Source of the DNA: Acidimicrobiales bacterium
Lineage (GTDB): Bacteria > Actinomycetota > Acidimicrobiia > Acidimicrobiales > Aldehydirespiratoraceae
Direction of reading: 5' to 3'
Assembly (NCBI GenBank): GCA_033344915.1
Contig: JAWPML010000001.1
Span: forward strand, 1,546,369 to 1,610,368
DNA: 64,000 bases
Part shown: positions 26,173-36,131 of the stretch, piece by piece
Numbering within the stretch: position 1 is the first letter of the stretch
How the letters are laid out: the number at the start of each line of letters is the position of its first letter
Translations under genes and position numbers: made by a program
The notes under the pieces: model-generated
What the model saw: only the letters and a program-made list of their open reading frames with translations
Database searches by the model: none
Told to the model about the DNA's origin: nothing

Positions 26173-26201
26173 GGGGGAATCCCCCAAAACCCCCTAGGGG
26201 G
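26173..26201 (-). terminator. Rho-independent-like terminator of the trpFBA transcript
   Basis: Read on the minus strand: CCCCCTAGGGGG (26190-26201) followed by TTTT, then a second GC hairpin of five pairs (26173-26185). The TAG in the centre of the first palindrome is the trpA stop codon, so the stem begins inside the coding sequence. Confidence 0.6.
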
Positions 26202-26973
26202 TGTCCAACGCGGCCCGGAACTCGGCCACGAGCGCAGCGACGCCCTCCGGGCCACCGCCGTCGAGCATGCGCTGTACGACCGCGGATCCCACCACGACGC
26301 CGTCGGCGACCTCACAGGCCTGTACCGCCTGCTCCGGTGTGCCGATACCCACGCCGACGAGCACGGGCTTGTCGGTCACCGCCTTGACCCGGCGGGCGAT
26401 CACCTTGGCGCTGTCGGCCAGCTCGGCCCGCACGCCGGTGATGCCGAGGAGCCCGACCGCGTAGACGAAACCGTGGGATCGTTCACAGATGCGCGGGAGC
26501 CGCTCGTCGGGGGCCGTGGGGGCCGCGAGCATGACGGTCTCGACACCGGCCGCATCGGCCGCCGCCGCCCACTCGCCCGCCTCCTCCAAAGGGATGTCCG
26601 GCAGGATGCAGCCGCTGACGCCGCCGTCGGCCAGCGTGTTGGCGAAGCGTTCCCAGCCCATCCGGTAGGCGATGTTGCCGTAGGTCATGACGGCGGTGGG
26701 CACACCGATGTCGGCCCCCCGCAACCGATCGAGGATCGACTGGGGCGTCGCCCCGGCGGCGAGGGCCTTGTCGTTGGCGAGCTGGATGGTTGGACCGTCC
26801 ATGACGGGGTCGGAGAACGGCACGCCGATCTCGATGGCGTCCGCGCCGGCGTCGGCGACCGCCTGGATCGTCTCGAGCCAGTCGTCGCCGAGGCCACCGG
26901 TGAGATACGGGACGAGGCACTTGCCGCCACCCTCGCGGCGAGCGCGCAGGGCGGCTTCGAGGGCGCCGGTCAC
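26194..26973 (-). CDS. trpA: Tryptophan synthase alpha chain
   Basis: 259 residues from GTG. It splits indole-3-glycerol phosphate to indole and glyceraldehyde 3-phosphate in the alpha2-beta2 enzyme. Visible are [23 protein letters not shown] (the catalytic Glu and Asp region), [29 protein letters not shown] and [10 protein letters not shown] for phosphate binding. In the first motif the usual PYxTAG reads PYLTGG. The start overlaps the trpB stop as GTGA, and the stop is embedded in a terminator stem. Confidence 0.95.
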   Translation of the reverse strand: MTGALEAALRARREGGGKCLVPYLTGGLGDDWLETIQAVADAGADAIEIGVPFSDPVMDGPTIQLANDKALAAGATPQSILDRLRGADIGVPTAVMTYGNIAYRMGWERFANTLADGGVSGCILPDIPLEEAGEWAAAADAAGVETVMLAAPTAPDERLPRICERSHGFVYAVGLLGITGVRAELADSAKVIARRVKAVTDKPVLVGVGIGTPEQAVQACEVADGVVVGSAVVQRMLDGGGPEGVAALVAEFRAALDTP

Positions 26974-28124
26974 CCGAGGATGTCCATCATCTGGGCGACG
27001 TCCTTGTCACCGCGGCCGCTGAGGTTGAGCAGGACGGTCTTGCCCGCCAACTCCTCGCGGGCCCGGCTCATCCAGGCGAGGCCGTGGGCCGACTCGAGCG
27101 CGGGGATGATCCCTTCGGTGCGTGACAGCAGCTGGAAGGCCTCGATGACCTCGGCATCGCTCACCGGCTCGTAGCGGGCCCGGCCGATGGCCGCGAGATG
27201 GGCGTGTTCGGGCCCGATCCCGGGATAGTCGAGCCCCGCGGAGATCGACTCGGCCTCGAGCACCTGGCCCCACTCGTCCTGCATGAGATACGAGAACGAG
27301 CCGTGCACGATGCCGGGCACGGCACGACCGACGGCGGCGCCCCCGGCCGGTTCGGCACCGACCAGCATCGCGTCCGTGTCGGCGAAGCCCGCAAAGATCC
27401 CGGCGGCGTTGGACCCACCACCCACACAGGCGACGACGACGTCCGGCGCACCGCCGATGAGCCGCTGGCACTGCTCGCGGGCCTCGTCGCCGATGACGCG
27501 ATGGAACTCGCGGACCATCCAGGGATACGGGTGCGGGCCCATGACGGAACCGAGGCAGTAGTGGGTGGACTCCACGACGGCGACCCAGTGGCGCATGGCC
27601 TCGTTCACCGCGTCCTTCAGGGTGCGGCTGCCGGATTCGGCCGCCCGCACCTCGGTGCCGAGCAGCTTCATGCGAAAGACGTTGAGCTCCTGGCGCTCGA
27701 TGTCGACCGAGCCCATGTAGACGACACAGTCCATGTCGAACAGCGCCGCCGCGGTCGCGGTCGCCACACCGTGCTGGCCGGCACCGGTCTCCGCCACGAG
27801 GCTGGTCTTGCCCATCCGCTTGGCGAGCAGCGCCTGACCGAGCACGTTGTTGATCTTGTGGCTGCCGGTGTGGTTCAGGTCCTCACGCTTGAGAAGCACC
27901 TGACAGCCGAGCTCCTCGCTGAGGTTCGCGCAGACCGTGACCGGCGAAGGACGCCCGGCGTAGTCGGTGAGCAGGCGGTGGAGTTCGTCGCGAAACCCCT
28001 GGTCAGCCCATGCCTCGCGGAACGCGGCGTCGAGCTCCTGGCACGCGGGAACGAGCGTCTCGGGCACGTACATGCCGCCGAACTCGCCGAAGCGGCCGCC
28101 GTCGGTCGGGTCGGTCATCGCCAT
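26970..28124 (-). CDS. trpB: Tryptophan synthase beta chain
   Basis: 384 residues. It joins indole and serine to tryptophan. Motifs: [26 protein letters not shown] (PLP Lys), [27 protein letters not shown] (PLP phosphate) and SGRGDKD at the C-terminus. Full length for the main TrpB1 type. ATG 28124 lies one base after the trpF stop; the next ATG, 28118, is also possible. It overlaps trpA by four bases, which couples equal synthesis of the two subunits. Confidence 0.96.
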   Translation of the reverse strand: MAMTDPTDGGRFGEFGGMYVPETLVPACQELDAAFREAWADQGFRDELHRLLTDYAGRPSPVTVCANLSEELGCQVLLKREDLNHTGSHKINNVLGQALLAKRMGKTSLVAETGAGQHGVATATAAALFDMDCVVYMGSVDIERQELNVFRMKLLGTEVRAAESGSRTLKDAVNEAMRHWVAVVESTHYCLGSVMGPHPYPWMVREFHRVIGDEAREQCQRLIGGAPDVVVACVGGGSNAAGIFAGFADTDAMLVGAEPAGGAAVGRAVPGIVHGSFSYLMQDEWGQVLEAESISAGLDYPGIGPEHAHLAAIGRARYEPVSDAEVIEAFQLLSRTEGIIPALESAHGLAWMSRAREELAGKTVLLNLSGRGDKDVAQMMDILG

Positions 28125-28125
28125 G

Positions 28126-28800
28126 TCAGAAGTCCAACTGCCAGTCGTAGAGCCCGCTGTCGTCGGGATCGGCGGGATCAGCCGGGCGGATCTCCTCGAA
28201 GGCGGCCCGGGCGTTGTCGATGAACTCGCGCATCTTGACGGGGTCCTTGCGCCCCGGCTCGCGCTCGACGCCACTCGAGACGTCGACGCCCCAGGGCTTC
28301 ACCTGGCGGATGCCGTCGGCGACGTTGCCGGGATGCAGACCGCCCGCGAGCATCACGCGGTGTCCGGCCCGAGGGGCGTCCTCGGCGAGCCGCCAGTCGA
28401 ACAGCTCGCCGCTGCCCGGCTTGTCACCCTCGATGTGGATGACATCGGCGCCGTAGTCCGGGATGCGTGAGAGACCCGGATGGCCTGCGGGAAACGCCTT
28501 GATGACGATGCCCGTGCGTTGACGAACGTCCCGGGTCTGCTCGGCCGACTCGTTGCCGTGCAACTGCGCGGCCCGCAGCCCGGCCCGCTGCACGATCTCC
28601 ACGACGCGATCGGGAAGCTCGTCGCGGAACACGCCGACGGTCATCACCTCGGCGGGGATCCGGCGGGCGATGTCGCGCGCCCGATCGACCGCGATCTGGC
28701 GCGGCGACGGTGCGAACATGAAGCCCAGCGCGTCCGCACCCAGCGCAACGGCGAGAAGCGCGTCCTCCTCGCTGGTGATGCCGCAGATCTTGACGAACAC
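28126..28800 (-). CDS. trpF: Phosphoribosylanthranilate isomerase
   Basis: 224 residues from GTG 28800. [11 protein letters not shown] (with the catalytic Cys), [25 protein letters not shown] and [10 protein letters not shown], then GVDVSSGVE for phosphate binding. It converts PRA to CdRP. The start is supported by a TAGCGT box 7 bases upstream, and this gene leads trpF-trpB-trpA. Unlike Mycobacterium and Streptomyces, which use the shared HisA/PriA enzyme, this organism has its own trpF. Confidence 0.93.
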   Translation of the reverse strand: MFVKICGITSEEDALLAVALGADALGFMFAPSPRQIAVDRARDIARRIPAEVMTVGVFRDELPDRVVEIVQRAGLRAAQLHGNESAEQTRDVRQRTGIVIKAFPAGHPGLSRIPDYGADVIHIEGDKPGSGELFDWRLAEDAPRAGHRVMLAGGLHPGNVADGIRQVKPWGVDVSSGVEREPGRKDPVKMREFIDNARAAFEEIRPADPADPDDSGLYDWQLDF

Positions 28801-28807
28801 GACGTGG

Positions 28808-28813
28808 ACGCTA
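28808..28813 (-). promoter_or_regulatory. Leaderless -10 box for trpFBA
   Basis: On the minus strand TAGCGT is followed by 7 bases and the GTG at 28800. No trp leader peptide or attenuator is possible upstream of the coding region if this is the only start site. Confidence 0.5.
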
Positions 28814-28851
28814 CCCGGCGTTTGCCGTCGACAAGACGTGTTTCCGCCACA

Positions 28852-29640
28852 TCAGGCGCTGAAGCCGGCCCGCAGTTCGCGCACGCCGTCCGCCGGATCA
28901 CCGTGCTTCACGAGCGTCTCCCCCACGAGCACGGCGTGGTAGCCGGCCGCGCCGAGGACCTGTACGTCCTGCGGGCCCCGGATCCCCGACTCGGCCACCC
29001 GCACGACACCGGCCGGCATCTGCTCGGCCATTCGCACGGCCCGCTCCGTGTCGACCTCGAACGTCACCAGATCCCGCTGGTTGACGCCGATGAGCGTCGC
29101 GTCGACGGCGAGCGCCCGTTCCAGTTCCGCCTCGTCGTGGATCTCCACCAGCGCGTCCAACCCCACGTCGCGGGCGAGGCCGTGGAAGTCGGCCAGCTCC
29201 CCATCGTCGAGCGCGGCGGCGATCAGGAGCACACAGTCGGCGCCCATGATGCGGGCGTCGAGCACGTCGTGTCGGTGCACCGTGAAGTCCTTGCGCAGCA
29301 CGGGCAGGTCCACGGCGTCCCGCGCGGCGCGGAGGTCGTCCACGGACCCGCCGAACCAGTCCTCGTCGGTGAGCACGGACAGACACGCCGCGCCACCGGC
29401 GGCGTACTGAGCAGCCAGAACAGCGGGATCGAGGTCCGGGAACAGGTCGCCCTTGGACGGCGAACGCCGCTTCACCTCGCTGATCACGGCCATCCCTGCG
29501 GCCGCATCCAGTGTGGCGCGAAACCCGCGGGCCGGGGCGGCCGCGAGGGCGTGCGCGGTCAGCGTGTCGGTGTCGCGTTCATCCTTCGCCGCGGCGTCGC
29601 GATGGGCCGCGAGGATCCGGTCCAGATAGGTGACGGGCAG
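28852..29640 (-). CDS. trpC: Indole-3-glycerol-phosphate synthase, apparent CTG start
   Basis: About 262 residues if it starts at CTG 29640. Motifs: YLDRILAAHRD near the N-terminus, ISEVKRRSPSKG (catalytic Lys), SVLTDEDWFGGS, PVLRKDF, GVNQRDL, AESGI and VLVGETLV. The only in-frame ATG is at 29493, inside the conserved core, and would remove about 49 residues with the YLDRIL block. Back to an in-frame stop at 29716-29718 there is no ATG, GTG or TTG before it. CTG at 29640, 15 bases after the upstream gene's stop codon, is the best start; CTG 29625 is another. The gene is probably co-transcribed with the 29655 gene. Confidence 0.88.
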   Translation of the reverse strand: MPVTYLDRILAAHRDAAAKDERDTDTLTAHALAAAPARGFRATLDAAAGMAVISEVKRRSPSKGDLFPDLDPAVLAAQYAAGGAACLSVLTDEDWFGGSVDDLRAARDAVDLPVLRKDFTVHRHDVLDARIMGADCVLLIAAALDDGELADFHGLARDVGLDALVEIHDEAELERALAVDATLIGVNQRDLVTFEVDTERAVRMAEQMPAGVVRVAESGIRGPQDVQVLGAAGYHAVLVGETLVKHGDPADGVRELRAGFSA

Positions 29641-29654
29641 CGTGCCGCCCCGTC

Positions 29655-29960
29655 CTAGAGGCCCTTGCCCGCGACCGGGGTGGCCATGATCAGCTCCGGC
29701 GCCCCGTCGAGCAGGTCACCGATCGAGGCGAACAGCGCCGCCATCGCGTCGGATCCGCCGTGGAGACCCATCGCGTCCGCGTCGGTGTACAGCTCGTAGA
29801 CCCAGGCGACGTTCTCGTCGCCATTGTCGAGGTTGAGGATGTAGATCTCGGTCCCCGCCTCTTCGTTGACGGCCGCCATCATCGGACCGAACGCGGCGAC
29901 GAGTTCATCGCGCTTGCCGGGCTTCGTGGGGAGCTTTGCGATCAGGGAAACTTTTGCCAT
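29655..29960 (-). CDS. ABM-domain (quinol monooxygenase-like) protein
   Basis: 101 residues. KVSLIAKLPTKPGKRDELVAA, NEEAGTEIYIL and VYELYTDADAMGLH are the pattern of small antibiotic-biosynthesis-monooxygenase (YgiN-like) dimers. It may oxidise a quinol or simply bind a small hydrophobic ligand. A TAGAGT box 6 bases before the ATG marks it as first gene of the transcript that includes trpC. Confidence 0.78.
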   Translation of the reverse strand: MAKVSLIAKLPTKPGKRDELVAAFGPMMAAVNEEAGTEIYILNLDNGDENVAWVYELYTDADAMGLHGGSDAMAALFASIGDLLDGAPELIMATPVAGKGL

Positions 29961-29966
29961 CCCGGG

Positions 29967-29972
29967 ACTCTA
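29967..29972 (-). promoter_or_regulatory. Leaderless -10 box for the ABM-trpC transcript
   Basis: On the minus strand TAGAGT is followed by 6 bases and the ATG at 29960. Confidence 0.5.
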
Positions 29973-30003
29973 GGGGGGCGAGGGCCCACGCCGGAAACCG
30001 GAA

Positions 30004-30558
30004 TCAGGGCCGGCGGTCCTGCGATCGACTCATCGACAACGCGACGAGCGGCGCGGCGAGGAAGATGCCGATCGAGAGCAGGACGAGGTACAACCCGATG
30101 AGTGCCAGTCCCCGGAACCCCACGAGGGCTCCCGAGATCAGCGCGGCGAGGCCGAAGAGGATCCCCAGCGCCGGAATGGTCTTCATCCAGGAGGGCAGCG
30201 TGCTGTCGGTGATCGGCCGGTCGTCGCGATCGTCGAACCCGAGGGGGTCGCCTTCGTCGAAGGGCCGCCACGGGTCCGCCCCGTCGACCGTGCCGTGCGA
30301 CGCCGCGTGGAAGGTCGGGCGGGGCGTGCCCCGCAACCGGGCCCGGTCGTAGTCGGCCCGGGCATCGACGTCGCCGAGCACCGCCCACGCCTCGTTGATG
30401 CGCCGCATGCGTTCTTCCGCCCGCCGCCGGCCGCTCTCGGTGCCCGTGTGGAAGTCCGGATGCGCCTCCCGGGCGAGGCGCAGGTACGCCCGCCGGATCT
30501 CGGCCGCGGGGGCGGACGGGTCCACCCCCAACTCCCGATAGTGCGCGTCCCCGGCCAC
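30004..30558 (-). CDS. J-domain protein with C-terminal membrane segments
   Basis: 184 residues from GTG 30558. The J-domain (about 5-70) has HYRELGVDPSA and the essential HPD in REAHPDFHTG, followed by RRINEAWAVLGD. A Gly/Asp-rich spacer leads to two membrane helices (about 128-170). It probably recruits DnaK to the membrane. No zinc-finger or client-binding domain of full DnaJ is present. The TAGGAT box 6 bases upstream fits a leaderless start. Confidence 0.85.
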   Translation of the reverse strand: MAGDAHYRELGVDPSAPAAEIRRAYLRLAREAHPDFHTGTESGRRRAEERMRRINEAWAVLGDVDARADYDRARLRGTPRPTFHAASHGTVDGADPWRPFDEGDPLGFDDRDDRPITDSTLPSWMKTIPALGILFGLAALISGALVGFRGLALIGLYLVLLSIGIFLAAPLVALSMSRSQDRRP

Positions 30559-30564
30559 GCCCGG

Positions 30565-30570
30565 ATCCTA
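30565..30570 (-). promoter_or_regulatory. Leaderless -10 box for the J-domain gene
   Basis: On the minus strand TAGGAT is followed by 6 bases and the GTG at 30558. The -35 area falls in the left arm of the large inverted repeat at 30581. Confidence 0.5.
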
Positions 30571-30580
30571 CGCCCGCTCC

Positions 30581-30666
30581 CCCACCCCACCCCCTTCGTT
30601 CTGGGTGAACGGGGGCGCGGATTCCAGCTCTATGTTCACCCAGAACGAGGGGGTGGGGTGGGTTTT
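30581..30666. repeat. Long inverted repeat between divergent genes
   Basis: Arms 30581-30610 and 30634-30662 are complementary along 29 bases with one bulged T, separated by 23 bases, and a TTTT follows on the plus strand. The outer part of the stem is C-rich/G-rich and the inner part ends in TCTGGGTGAAC. It lies between the J-domain gene and the response regulator gene, where no plus-strand gene would need a terminator. Confidence 0.7.
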
Positions 30667-30754
30667 CACACTTTCCTCACAGTTGTGATCCACAGTCCGG
30701 AGGAGCCGAGCGGGAAGACTGCCGGTGGGTCCGTCGACGACGAGAGGAGCGAAC

Positions 30755-31438
30755 GTGAGCGAGGAGACCGTCGTGGTCATCGTCGAGGACGACCCGAACA
30801 TCGCCGATCTCGTGGAGCTCTACCTCCGCCGCGACGGGTTCCGGCCGTACCAGGCGAGCACCGGCGAGCGGGCGCTGGAGGTCATCGCCGAACGCCGGCC
30901 CAAGCTCGTCCTGCTCGACATCGGGCTGCCGGGCGAACTCGACGGCATCGACGTGTGTCGTCTGGTGCGCGGCGAATCCGACGTCCCCATCATCTTCCTC
31001 ACCGCTCGCGACGACGAGGTCGACCGGGTGCTCGGGCTCGAGCTCGGCGCGGACGACTACGTGACGAAGCCCTTCTCGCCCCGCGAGGTCGTCGCCCGGG
31101 TCAAGGCGATCCTGCGGCGGGCCGAGGCCCGTGACACCGCGGACCGTCCGCCCGTCATCGACGTCGGCGAGCACATCGTGATCGACGCCGGACGACGCGA
31201 GGTGACCGTGCGGGGTGAACCGGTCGCCCTCGCCACCCGCGAGTTCGATCTCGTCCACCATCTCGCCGAGCGGCGCGGGCTCGCCCTCTCCCGTCGCCAG
31301 CTGCTCGACGGCGTCTGGGGCGCCGACTGGGTCGGCGACGACCGCACGGTGGATGTCCACGTGCGCCAGCTCCGCAAGAAGCTCGGTGACGACCTCGCGC
31401 TCGAAACGGTGTGGGGCGTGGGATACCGGCTCGACTGA
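30755..31438 (+). CDS. OmpR/PhoB-family response regulator
   Basis: 227 residues from GTG 30755, placed by GAGGAG upstream. The receiver domain (about 5-118) has the acidic pair EDD, phospho-acceptor Asp in LVLLDIGLPG, the switch Thr in FLTARDDE and Lys in VTKPFSP. The winged-helix domain (about 135-225) has ATREFDLVHHL and TVDVHVRQLRKKLG...VWGVGYRL. It forms a two-component system with the kinase encoded in a 1-base ATGA-type overlap directly downstream. The signal is unknown. Confidence 0.93.
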   Translation: MSEETVVVIVEDDPNIADLVELYLRRDGFRPYQASTGERALEVIAERRPKLVLLDIGLPGELDGIDVCRLVRGESDVPIIFLTARDDEVDRVLGLELGADDYVTKPFSPREVVARVKAILRRAEARDTADRPPVIDVGEHIVIDAGRREVTVRGEPVALATREFDLVHHLAERRGLALSRRQLLDGVWGADWVGDDRTVDVHVRQLRKKLGDDLALETVWGVGYRLD

Positions 31439-32808
31439 TGCGGCGCCGCATCGGCATCTCCCTGATCGGCATGGTGGTCGCCTCGCTCGTGCTCGCCGGG
31501 CTGGGGACGATCGTCCTGGCGTCGGTCACCGACCGGGCGAACGACGAGGAGGACCTGCGCGAACAGACCGATGCGATGCGCGACCTCTTCGCGGAGATCA
31601 CGCTCGCGACCTCGCCGAACGCCGAGGAGAGCCGCACCCAGCAACTCATCCGCCTGAGCCGGACCATGAGCCTCGAGGGCATCGGCGTCCTCGTCTTCCC
31701 GCAGAACGCCGCGGAGCCGCTCGGATCGTTCCCGCCGGGGGTCGAGGCCGCCGATCTCGACAGCGACCTGCTCCGCTCCGGCGCGATCGACAGCGGCCAG
31801 AAGGACGGGCTCATCTGGGCAGCCGGCGGCACGAACAACCGCTCCGGCGGACAGACGCTGGTCGTGCTGACCCGTGAGCCCGATCCGATCGTCCAGCCGG
31901 CGTTTCGCTGGTTCCTCCTCGCCGGTGCAGCGACGGTCATCGTGGCGGTCGGGGTCACCGTGCGGCTCAGCCGCCGCCTCGTCGATCCTGTGCGGGGGGC
32001 GAGCGCCGCCGCGAAGCAGATCGCCGGAGGCGACATGTCCGCCCGCATCGACGAACGCCATGCCGCCGCCGGCGCCGAGCTGGCAGACCTCGTCGGGTCG
32101 GTGAACAGCATGGCCGGCAGCCTCGAGCGCAGCCGCGCCCTCGAACGCCAGTTCCTCCTGTCCGTCAGCCACGACCTGCGCACACCGCTGACCAACATCC
32201 GCGGCTACGCGGAGGCCCTCACCGACGGCGCCGCCGACGATCCGGTAGCGGTCGGCGGGATCATCGAGAGCGAGTCCCGCCGCCTCGAGCGCCTGGTGGG
32301 CGACCTGCTCCTGCTGGCCCGCCTGGAAGGCACCGGGTTCGCCTACAACATCGCGACGCACGACCTCACCCGCATCGTCGAACACACGGTGGACGGGCTT
32401 CGCCAGGAAGCCGCCGAGCGCGAGATCGACGTGACCATCCGTATGCCCGACCCGCCGGTCCAGGCCGACGTCGACCACGACCGTTACAGCCAGGTCGTCG
32501 CCAACCTGGTCGGCAACGCCCTGAAGTTCGCGGACGCCCATGTGGACATCACGCTCTGGTTCGCCGAGGAGATGATCCATCTCGCCGTGAGCGACGACGG
32601 CCCCGGGATCAGCGAGGCGGATCTGCCCCACGTCTTCGAACGGCTCTACGTCGCCCAGCAGAATCCGAAGGTCAAGGAGTCCGGCAGCGGACTCGGGCTC
32701 GCCATCGTGCGGGAGCTGGTCGAAGGCATGGGCGGCTCGGTGGCGGCCCGCACCGCGACCGGCGGCGGTGCCGAGTTCGTGGTCAGCGTGAAGCCGTCGG
32801 CGCGATGA
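31438..32808 (+). CDS. Sensor histidine kinase
   Basis: 456 residues. Two membrane helices (about 5-28 and 158-180) enclose a sensor region of about 130 residues with no known domain. HAMP follows, then HisKA with the phospho-acceptor His in LSVSHDLRTPLTNIRGYAE. HATPase_c has the N box LVGNALKFA, G1 DDGPGIS, F box FERLYV and G2 SGSGLGLAIV. Its ATG overlaps the response-regulator stop. The 3' end overlaps the converging ygfZ-like gene by 26 bases. Confidence 0.92.
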   Translation: MRRRIGISLIGMVVASLVLAGLGTIVLASVTDRANDEEDLREQTDAMRDLFAEITLATSPNAEESRTQQLIRLSRTMSLEGIGVLVFPQNAAEPLGSFPPGVEAADLDSDLLRSGAIDSGQKDGLIWAAGGTNNRSGGQTLVVLTREPDPIVQPAFRWFLLAGAATVIVAVGVTVRLSRRLVDPVRGASAAAKQIAGGDMSARIDERHAAAGAELADLVGSVNSMAGSLERSRALERQFLLSVSHDLRTPLTNIRGYAEALTDGAADDPVAVGGIIESESRRLERLVGDLLLLARLEGTGFAYNIATHDLTRIVEHTVDGLRQEAAEREIDVTIRMPDPPVQADVDHDRYSQVVANLVGNALKFADAHVDITLWFAEEMIHLAVSDDGPGISEADLPHVFERLYVAQQNPKVKESGSGLGLAIVRELVEGMGGSVAARTATGGGAEFVVSVKPSAR

Positions 32809-33582
32809 CCCGGGCGGCGACACCGCCGACCGTCACCTCGCTGTCGATCCCGGCCTTGCGGAGGATGCGCCCGAGCCCCACGGGTCCGGACGCAGACGTG
32901 AGCAGGCCCACGTCCTGCCCGTCGAAGGCCACGCCCGCGCCGACCGCCAACTCGGCCTCGGCCTCGATCACGCGGAGGGGCCGGGGCACGTTGCCCCCGC
33001 GACTGTCAATGCGGGCCACCAACTCCTGGCCCGTGTAGCAGCCCTTGGTGAAGCTGACCGAGAGGTCGATCAGCGGCTGGCCGCCCTCGCCGGGGATCGT
33101 CTCGTCATCGATGTCGACGCCCAGGCGGGGGCACGCGGCACGGATGCGAGCCTCCTCATAGGCCGGATCGAGCTCGGGTGTGAGGTCGTCGGTGGTGAGG
33201 CGTTCGTGGCAACCGAAGCCGGGCCAGTCGAACCACGCAGTCAGCGGGGTGTCGGGCACCCCGGTCGCGCCGCGCGTCTCGAGGGTCGATTCGAGCATCC
33301 ATCCCCCCTCGACGACGAAGGAGGCGTCGGTGCGCAGCTTGAAGCGTTCGAGACGAGCCACCAGCGCGTCGACGGCCGCCGGTTCGGTATCGAGGAGGAA
33401 GCCGTCCTCTTGCGCCCACAGTCGGAACCACGCCACGAGCTTGCCCGCCGGGTCCAGCACCAGCGACCACGCCGAATCGCCCGGGGCGAGCCGGTCGACG
33501 TCCTGGGAGATCTGCCCCTGGAGGTAGGACGCGGCCTCGTCGCCGGTGACCCGGACCACGCCCCGCGCCGCTCGCCGTACGC

Positions 33583-33586
<4 letters not shown>
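32783..33586 (-). CDS. ygfZ: YgfZ/GcvT-like folate-binding protein
   Basis: 267 residues. The YgfZ signature KGCYTGQE is at about residue 190, and the N-terminus has GDEAASYLQGQISQDV, typical of the GcvT fold. YgfZ uses folate and its Cys to help make or repair iron-sulfur proteins. The ATG overlaps the trpE stop (ATGA), so it is the third gene of hisI-trpE-ygfZ. No link to tryptophan synthesis is known. Confidence 0.85.
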
Positions 33587-35115
<1,529 letters not shown>

Positions 35116-35127
35116 CAGCCGGCGTCC

Positions 35128-35550
35128 TCAGCCGAAGGTGAGCGAGTCGGGATCGGTGACCGTGCGGTAGTAGCACGTCTGGCGGGTGGCACCGTGCTCG
35201 TCCTTCGTGTGACAGACGCCCTGGCCGGCCTTGCGGACCCGGTAGAGAAGGCTGTTCTGCTCACAGTTGACCCGCACGTCGACCAGCTCGAGCGTGTCGC
35301 CGCTGGTGGCGCCCTTGTGCCAGATCTCCTCACGCGATGTCGAGTAGAGGACGGCGGACCGCCGCTCGAGCGTGAGCCGGTACGCCTCCTCGTTGGCGTA
35401 GCCGATGAACAGCACGTCACCGGAGTCCGCATCCTGGAGCACGACCGGCACGACCTGATGACCGGCCCGCCCGATCGTGGCGACCTTGTCGAAGTCGAGC
35501 TGTTGGACGAGGCCCTCTTCGAGAGCGGCGTGATCGGTCGACGAACCCAT
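35128..35550 (-). CDS. hisI: Phosphoribosyl-AMP cyclohydrolase, variant metal site
   Basis: 140 residues. GYANEEAYRLTLERR, EIWHKGATSGDT and the three zinc Cys (NCEQN, VCHT, TCYYR) identify HisI. The Mg-binding Asp motif of well-studied HisI, DCDxD, reads NCEQN here, so all three Asp are replaced (by Asn, Glu and Asn). It may belong to a variant subfamily with a different metal site. It is the first gene of hisI-trpE-ygfZ, with TAGAAT 8 bases before the ATG. HisE is absent, and so is a fused HisE domain. Confidence 0.88.
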   Translation of the reverse strand: MGSSTDHAALEEGLVQQLDFDKVATIGRAGHQVVPVVLQDADSGDVLFIGYANEEAYRLTLERRSAVLYSTSREEIWHKGATSGDTLELVDVRVNCEQNSLLYRVRKAGQGVCHTKDEHGATRQTCYYRTVTDPDSLTFG

Positions 35551-35558
35551 GGCCGCCG

Positions 35559-35564
35559 ATTCTA
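35559..35564 (-). promoter_or_regulatory. Leaderless -10 box for hisI-trpE-ygfZ
   Basis: On the minus strand TAGAAT is followed by 8 bases and the ATG at 35550. Confidence 0.5.
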
Positions 35565-35643
35565 CGGTGAGGCCGGCTCGTCCCATCTCCGGTTTCGCCG
35601 ACGTCGCCGGCGAACGTGTCCGAACCTGTCCGAACGGAGCAGG

Positions 35644-35649
35644 CAGAGT
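35644..35649 (+). promoter_or_regulatory. Possible leaderless -10 box for the DUF1203 gene
   Basis: CAGAGT followed by 6 bases and the ATG at 35656. The first base departs from TANNNT. Confidence 0.3.
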
Positions 35650-35655
35650 CGAGAC

Positions 35656-36117
35656 ATGACGACCAACACCTTCACCCTCGAACCCATCTCCGCCGACGAG
35701 GCTGACCGTCATCGGGCCGCGGGCGGCGCGGTGCACGTCGCCGACGAGCACCCGGGCTTTCCCTGTCGCCGCTGCCTCGAGGACGCCCGGGTGGGCGACG
35801 AGCTGATCCTCGTGTCACACGACCCGTTCGACGGCACGACGCCGTACCGCTCGGCCAGCCCGATCTTCCTGCACCGCGCCCCGTGTGCCCCTCCCGCAGA
35901 CCTCGGCGCGATTCCGAAACAGCTGAGGCGGCGCCGGCTCTCCGTACGGGCCTTCGACGAGACGGAACAGATGATCGACGCGGTCCTCGTGGACGGCGAG
36001 GACCTGGATGGCATCGTCGAGCGCTTCCTGGGCGACGACCGGACCGAACGGATCCATGTCCACAACGCCGAGCGAGGCTGCTGGGCGGTGACGATCTCCC
36101 GCCCCGGGGACTGCTGA
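35656..36117 (+). CDS. DUF1203-family protein
   Basis: 153 residues. PCRRCLEDARVGDELILVSHDPF and the following SPIFLHRAPC match the DUF1203 family, small cytoplasmic proteins of unknown function. The Cys pair in CRRC and the His-rich end (RIHVHNAERGCW) could bind metal, but this is not shown. It is divergent from hisI. Confidence 0.75.
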   Translation: MTTNTFTLEPISADEADRHRAAGGAVHVADEHPGFPCRRCLEDARVGDELILVSHDPFDGTTPYRSASPIFLHRAPCAPPADLGAIPKQLRRRRLSVRAFDETEQMIDAVLVDGEDLDGIVERFLGDDRTERIHVHNAERGCWAVTISRPGDC

Positions 36118-36119
36118 TC

Positions 36120-36125
36120 TACATT
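36120..36125 (+). promoter_or_regulatory. Leaderless -10 box for the amidase gene
   Basis: TACATT followed by 6 bases and the ATG at 36132, starting 3 bases after the upstream gene's stop. Confidence 0.4.
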
Positions 36126-36131
36126 CGCCTG

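Noticed and set aside
29493-29493. ATG 29493 as the start of trpC
   Set aside because: It lies within the conserved IGPS core and would remove the YLDRIL block present upstream in the same frame.
30755-32808. Two-component system as part of a trp/his regulatory unit
   Set aside because: It is transcribed on the other strand with its own start and shows no sequence link to either pathway.
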